A program made the position numbers and the translations under genes. 47,073 nt of DNA from Spirosoma fluviale (GTDB lineage: Bacteria > Bacteroidota > Bacteroidia > Cytophagales > Spirosomataceae), in assembly GCA_945885545.1 (NCBI GenBank), contig CAMCYZ010000005.1:1-47073 (forward strand), given 5' to 3'. Positions within the stretch are counted from its first letter, which is position 1, and each line of letters begins with the position of its first letter. Shown here in pieces: positions 42,968-47,073 of this stretch. The notes beneath the pieces were generated by a model. The model was not told where the DNA came from, did not search any database, and saw nothing but the letters and a program-made list of their open reading frames with translations.

Positions 42968-44782
42968 TTAAACCATTTCGTAAGAAACTATATCAAACTG
43001 CATTTTTACCAAATTTGCATAAATTCCTTCGTTTTTCAAAATCAAACTTTCGTGCGTACCCGATTCAGCGATTATGCCGTCTTTCAATACATATATTTGG
43101 TCGGCATTGCGGATAGTGGCCAATCTGTGTGCAATGATAATAGCAGTACGACCCTTCATGAGTTCGTTCAGTGCATCTTGTACCAATTTCTCCGATTCAG
43201 AATCCAATGCACTAGTAGCTTCGTCGAGGAGTAATATGGCAGGGTCTTTCAATATTGCCCTAGCTATGGCTATTCTTTGCCTTTGACCTCCAGAGAGTTT
43301 GATGCCTCTGTCGCCCACTATGGTTTCAAATTTGTCTGGAAATTTCTCAATAAACTCGAAAGCATTGGCTTTGCGAGCCGCTGATTCTACTTCTTCTACA
43401 CTAGCGGCAGGATTTCCGTAGGCAATGTTTTCGAATATGGTACCTCCAAACAATATGACTTCTTGCGGCACTATGGCTATGTTTTGTCTGAGATAAGTGA
43501 CATCTTGAGCCTTTATGTCGTGTCCGTCAATCAATATTTCGCCTTGAAAGTCGGGGTAGAATTTCATAAGCAATTGCACTATTGTCGATTTTCCAGCTCC
43601 AGAATGTCCAACCAAAGCTATTTTTTTGCCAGACACTATTTCTAAATTTATTCCTTTCAGCACTTCCACGTCTTTTCTAGAAGGATAACTGAATTTAACG
43701 TTTTTGAAAGATATGTTTCCTTCAATCGGATTCAGGACTTTTTCTTTTTCAATATCTACTTCAGATTTTTCTTCCAAAATTTCCAATATTCTTTCTGACG
43801 CTCCTACGGTTCTTTGAAGTTGAGCATACAAATCTCCCAGGCCGCTCATAGAACCTCCTATGAAAATGGTTAAGGTAAGGAATGTAATAAGGTCGGCTAT
43901 TAAAATCTCTTTTTCTATCACCAAATTTCCTCCAAACCATATTACCAACACGATGCCTCCAAAGAGCCCTATAATGAAGAACGTAATGAATCCCCCGCGT
44001 AAAGTGGCGGCTTTGAGTGCCAAGGTAACAGATTCTCCAACGGATTTTGAGAATCTGTTAGACTCTAGTTTTTCGTTGGTAAATGCCTTTACGATGGAAA
44101 CAGATTGCAACGATTCCTCCACAATGACGTTGGCTTCCGCTAGTTTTTCTTGTACTTTTTTAGAGATGGTTCTGATATATTTTCCAAAAACCAAAGCCGC
44201 TACCACGATTATCGGAAAGGTTGCCAACATAAACAAAGTGAGCTTCCACGAAATATAAATCAACATGGCTATACCTATCACCAACGTGGCCACTTGCCTG
44301 AAGAACTCCGCTAAAGTAGTAGATAGTACACTCTGTATAGCCGAAACATCCGACGTAATGCGACTCATGAGATCGCCAACGCGGTTGTTTTCAAAAAACG
44401 AGATGGGAGAAGTAATGAATTTATCGTAAACAATTTTGCGAATATCGGCGGCGGTTTTTTCGCTCACAATAGAGAAAAAATATACCCTAAAAAACGAAAA
44501 AATGCCTTGAGCTACCAATATTACTGCAAAGAAAGCAGCCACTTGATTGATGTTGTACTGCGATTTGCCTTCCATCACTTTGGTCATTTCGCCTATCAAT
44601 AGCGGAAAAACCATGGTAGTAACTGTAGAAAATACCAAAAACAACATACCAATAATGTAGGTGTTTTTGTAAGGTAATGTAAATTTGAAAAGAGCAATCG
44701 CTTTTTTCAATCCGTCTTTACTTAGTTTTTTTTTATCTTCGGGTGCTAAATCTACGCCAGCACCATGTCTGCCCTTTGCCAT
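42968..44782 (-). CDS. ABC exporter, MsbA-like fused permease-ATPase
   Basis: Homodimeric type IV exporter of 604 residues. The six-helix membrane domain (about 40-315) is followed by the nucleotide-binding domain: Walker A GHSGAGKS (392-399), Q-loop Q440, signature LSGGQ (496-500), Walker B LLLDE (517-521) and IIAHRL. Lipid A export (MsbA role) is the best guess for a Gram-negative, but multidrug or peptide exporters look the same. The first 25 residues are a polar, Lys-rich N-terminal tail. It precedes the fur and engB genes and follows gldB by 14 bp, so all four may share a transcript. Confidence 0.9.
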   Translation of the reverse strand: MAKGRHGAGVDLAPEDKKKLSKDGLKKAIALFKFTLPYKNTYIIGMLFLVFSTVTTMVFPLLIGEMTKVMEGKSQYNINQVAAFFAVILVAQGIFSFFRVYFFSIVSEKTAADIRKIVYDKFITSPISFFENNRVGDLMSRITSDVSAIQSVLSTTLAEFFRQVATLVIGIAMLIYISWKLTLFMLATFPIIVVAALVFGKYIRTISKKVQEKLAEANVIVEESLQSVSIVKAFTNEKLESNRFSKSVGESVTLALKAATLRGGFITFFIIGLFGGIVLVIWFGGNLVIEKEILIADLITFLTLTIFIGGSMSGLGDLYAQLQRTVGASERILEILEEKSEVDIEKEKVLNPIEGNISFKNVKFSYPSRKDVEVLKGINLEIVSGKKIALVGHSGAGKSTIVQLLMKFYPDFQGEILIDGHDIKAQDVTYLRQNIAIVPQEVILFGGTIFENIAYGNPAASVEEVESAARKANAFEFIEKFPDKFETIVGDRGIKLSGGQRQRIAIARAILKDPAILLLDEATSALDSESEKLVQDALNELMKGRTAIIIAHRLATIRNADQIYVLKDGIIAESGTHESLILKNEGIYANLVKMQFDIVSYEMV

Positions 44783-44796
44783 TATTCTTTTTCTAT

Positions 44797-45753
44797 CTAT
44801 CCTCTATATTTCGACTGCCTCAGGATGTCCCCTGGCTTATCATTTGCCATTAATTCTTGAAACGTTACTTTGGGGTTTTCGGTTCGGTAACGCTGGATTA
44901 TCCTCCAGCCCAGCCATTGTCCTATACGTCCAGGGCATTTTGGGCCTATTTCGGGCACTGAAGGTCTTTCTCCAAAGTACTTCTCTTTGAGGTGTGGATT
45001 GGGGTTATACAGTAGGTTTTTATCTACCACATGGGCCCACACCAAATCTTGTGCTTCCCAAGTTTCGGTGAGTTCTTGTTCTGAATATCCTATGATGAGC
45101 GAGTCAGTAGTGTTGGGTAAAATCTCCTTAGTAAACTCCAACGATTTTCCAAAAAACAGCATGTCGGCCAAGAAAGATTGGTCTTTAGGGTCGAGCTTAT
45201 TGTAAGAATTGGACAGGTATCTGATAATTGTAGGCACAATATATTCTTTTGAATATCGCTTCAGGATATAGTTGGGCTGATCGGGTCTGTAAAGTGCTTT
45301 TGGTCCGAGGAATGATTCCAATGCAATGATTATCAAGGTATCAGAAACAAAGAGGTCGTTTTCGAGACCAGTAAAGGTGGTGACTATCTTGGGTTCTTTA
45401 AATTCGGGATAATTGGATTTTATATTGGCAAAAGCTCCTTCTAGTTCTTTTTGCATATCTTCCAATTCTCCAAATTCTTTCTGTGTCTGCTCGTATAATT
45501 TGCGGGTTTCGGGATGAGAAGCCAAATAATACAGGTGCGAAACAAATGCTGTATCATCCGGGAAAGTTCTATAGAGAGATTTTACGATATTTTCGTTTTT
45601 TTGTAACAGTGTTGCCATTTCAGGCTGGCTTTTTACGGCCATCAGCTCTCTTTCAAATCGCCGGATTTCTACTTTTACATCGGGTTTGTTTTCGCCGCAG
45701 GAGCTAAGAATAACCGCAAAAACTGCAATTACTAGTAGGAATTTAACACGCAT
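44797..45753 (-). CDS. gldB: gliding motility lipoprotein GldB
   Basis: Envelope lipoprotein required for gliding and T9SS function in Flavobacterium. I chose the ATG at 45753, giving a lipoprotein signal with lipobox LSSC and lipidated C19; the frame from 45783 adds ten charged residues in front of it. 318 residues. The family signature GPKCPGRIGQWLGWRIIQRY is present near the C terminus, with FLGPKALYRPDQPNYIL in the middle. It sits upstream of the ABC exporter. With gldG, porU and porV it supports a gliding or T9SS-secreting organism. Confidence 0.9.
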   Translation of the reverse strand: MRVKFLLVIAVFAVILSSCGENKPDVKVEIRRFERELMAVKSQPEMATLLQKNENIVKSLYRTFPDDTAFVSHLYYLASHPETRKLYEQTQKEFGELEDMQKELEGAFANIKSNYPEFKEPKIVTTFTGLENDLFVSDTLIIIALESFLGPKALYRPDQPNYILKRYSKEYIVPTIIRYLSNSYNKLDPKDQSFLADMLFFGKSLEFTKEILPNTTDSLIIGYSEQELTETWEAQDLVWAHVVDKNLLYNPNPHLKEKYFGERPSVPEIGPKCPGRIGQWLGWRIIQRYRTENPKVTFQELMANDKPGDILRQSKYRG

Positions 45754-45822
45754 TTTGTAAGTTTTTTTGTAATCAAAACGCAAATTTAACTATTTATTGT
45801 CTCAAAATCACTGAAACAAATC

Positions 45823-46143
45823 TCAATTAAGAATAAATAATAGCTTTAGGTTTTTATTTAATTCATCTTCTAGTTCAACATCCAAATCGCCTAATTTCCC
45901 TAAAGCAAGTGCCTTATCTAATGTTGCAATTTTGGAAACCCTAATCAGAGTATTCTTTTTTATTCCATTTCTTGTGGATGGGGATATTTCTAAATCGGTA
46001 GCTTCTTTCCATTTCAATTGGGTAGTGATAAAACAAACAGTTATGTCCGTCTCAGAATTAACCAAAATTAGTGCAGGTCTTAGTTTGTTTCCCTTTAAAT
46101 TTGTAAAAGAGAAGGGTATGAGAACTATATCACCCTTTTTCAT
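45823..46143 (-). CDS. MazF/PemK-type endoribonuclease toxin
   Basis: 106 residues from the ATG at 46143. The PemK/MazF core is whole: MKKGDIVLIPFSFTNLKGNKLRPALILVNSE, then VCFITTQLKW, TLIRVSKIATLDKALALGKLG and a short C-terminal helix. In this family the KxRPALIL strand and the following Ser/Thr strand form the RNA-cleaving site. The frame opens 27 codons further upstream, but the ATG here overlaps the expected antitoxin stop by 14 nt, the usual coupling. The adjoining antitoxin gene is broken. Confidence 0.85.
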   Translation of the reverse strand: MKKGDIVLIPFSFTNLKGNKLRPALILVNSETDITVCFITTQLKWKEATDLEISPSTRNGIKKNTLIRVSKIATLDKALALGKLGDLDVELEDELNKNLKLLFILN

Positions 46144-46365
46144 TAAAAACAGTTTTGAGGTCGCTTGGTTTATATAAATCTTCCTCTTCGTCTTAAAACT
46201 TAAAGCTTTGACTCTCTGAGGCAATCTTAGAAATATTTTCCAAAATTAAATTATCCTCATATTTCTTATACAAAAAGTCGGCAAAGTTAGAAACTTCATT
46301 TACTTGATCATTTGGGAGTTTTTGTATTACTTCCAAGGTTTTATCAATTAGAGCTTTTTTGTCAT
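46130..46365 (-). pseudogene. broken antitoxin gene of the MazF/PemK-type pair
   Basis: The frame reads ALIDKTLEVIQKLPNDQVNE and then VSNFADFLYKKYE, and ends SESQSFKF, stop, DEEEDLYKPSDLKTVFNEKG. This is the layout of small DUF2281/MazE-like antitoxins. Two defects are seen: the ATG at 46365 is out of frame by one base in an A6 run (A7 would give MTKKALIDK), and an in-frame TAA (46193-46195) cuts off the acidic C terminus that in such antitoxins binds the toxin. The true end (TGA, 46130-46132) overlaps the toxin start. Confidence 0.7.
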
Positions 46366-46452
46366 GTTGTTATAATTGCTATTCAAATGTACAATTAAAT
46401 TTTGTAAAAAATTATTTATTGCCGTGGCTTTGTTGCGTGTTTTTTGATTGTA

Positions 46453-47073
46453 CTAGTCGTTAAACAAACACAAGTATTCTAATCTCAAAGCCAACTCATG
46501 GATTTCCGACTTCCAGAATATCTGTGACCATTGATTTTTAGCAATGAGTCGGCTTGCGGGATTTTGAAATGGTGCAAAAGGAGCTCCTATAAATGAGTAA
46601 AATTGCTTTTCAGGGTTTAAATTTATTTCGATTTTATTTCTTTTTTCTCCAAACTTTAAAAGTGCGGTTTCCAAAAGCATTCTAAAAAGTGCACTTTTTT
46701 CTTTTGCCATTATCTCGTACGAAATGCCTATCAGTTCTGCTTTTCTTTTATCTAACGCTGGAAATGAAAAGTCAGCCATAAAACGTGCATAATGGTAAAT
46801 GATGAGTGCGGGGTTTCCGTAATGCCGAGCTATTTGGAATGGATTTTTAGCGATTTGTTTTACAGCATTACCGATGAATTCTAGGGTGTTATGGTCTGTA
46901 GAGTCAAGTTCTACTTGGTGCTTGAAAAACAAATACATCAGATTCAGTAATGCACAAACGTCTTGTTCTTTTGGCATATTTTTACCCAACCAAGTGCTGT
47001 AGATTTTGCCATTTTTCGATCCTCGATATTGGTCTGTAAACGCTAGAAGATGTTTTTTTAGCTCAATCGTCTG
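46453..47073 (-). CDS. hypothetical protein, N terminus beyond window
   Basis: The frame is open from the window edge to the stop at 46453 (207 codons); the codons before the TTG at 46989 read QTIELKKHLLAFTDQYRG, then KIYSTWLGKNMPK, which look protein-like, so the real start is probably outside. It is rich in helix formers and aromatic residues (IARHYGNPALIIYHYARFMADF, QFYSFIGAPFAPFQNPASRLI). No signal, membrane helix or known motif found. No family recognised. Confidence 0.55.
   Translation of the reverse strand, partial: QTIELKKHLLAFTDQYRGSKNGKIYSTWLGKNMPKEQDVCALLNLMYLFFKHQVELDSTDHNTLEFIGNAVKQIAKNPFQIARHYGNPALIIYHYARFMADFSFPALDKRKAELIGISYEIMAKEKSALFRMLLETALLKFGEKRNKIEINLNPEKQFYSFIGAPFAPFQNPASRLIAKNQWSQIFWKSEIHELALRLEYLCLFND

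Overview
The window is about 47 kb of an AT-rich chromosome of a Bacteroidota bacterium, most likely a Cytophagales-type glider. The evidence is the type IX secretion pair PorU/PorV, the gliding proteins GldB and GldG, recurrent Bacteroidota-type promoters (a TTG/TTTG element about 19-22 nt upstream of TAnnTTTG), A-rich rather than Shine-Dalgarno-rich leaders, and typical gene families (DUF4293, DUF3052-like, ROK glucokinase, Lrp-linked threonine catabolism). No genus can be named from the sequence alone.

Layout. 1-3.5 kb: the minus-strand ribosomal operon rplM-rpsI-rpsB-tsf behind a clear promoter and a structured 5' leader. 3.5-4.3 kb: non-coding, with small palindromes and a GC-richer patch. 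4.3-7.2 kb: leuA (catalytic part only) divergent from pyk. 7.7-15.6 kb: the translation/transcription cluster tRNA-Tyr, tRNA-Gly, tRNA-Thr, tuf, then tRNA-Trp, secE, nusG. About 5.3 kb of unrelated genes (a PIN toxin-antitoxin pair, a Tat-exported TIM-barrel protein, an acyl-CoA dehydrogenase and an MFS exporter) sits between tuf and tRNA-Trp, and the ribosomal genes that usually follow nusG are absent. 15.9-20.2 kb: a small secreted protein, gldG without an adjacent gldF, a cupin, DUF4293, fmt and tRNA-Pro. 20.3-23.3 kb: threonine-to-glycine catabolism (tdh-kbl) divergent from an Lrp regulator. 23.4-33.6 kb: a 1578-residue exported protein of unknown function, prmA, porV and porU. 33.7-38.4 kb: an SprT-like protein, trpG, a DUF3052-like gene, trpE and sodA. 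38.5-40.2 kb: a doubly broken AAA ATPase gene next to an alternating palindrome array. 40.2-47.1 kb: a 40-residue membrane protein, tadA, ROK glucokinase, engB, a Fur-type regulator, an MsbA-like ABC exporter, gldB, a MazF/PemK-type toxin whose antitoxin gene is broken, and a gene cut by the window edge.

The most striking object is the leader of trpE. A promoter is followed almost immediately by a 19-codon reading frame, MKLLNNVANKSWWRSSLLS, with two adjacent Trp codons. Next come segments that can form mutually exclusive 1:2, 2:3 and 3:4 hairpins, the last being a 9-bp terminator with a U tract. This is a textbook ribosome-mediated tryptophan attenuator, here in a Bacteroidota and apparently on a nearly leaderless message. 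Six degenerate 25-bp repeats lie between it and trpE. Second is the array of seven TATCGCTA/TAGCGATA sites in strictly alternating orientation with about 53-bp periodicity, immediately upstream of the dead ATPase gene; it looks like the binding or recognition array of that element. Third is the intact toxin with a damaged antitoxin.
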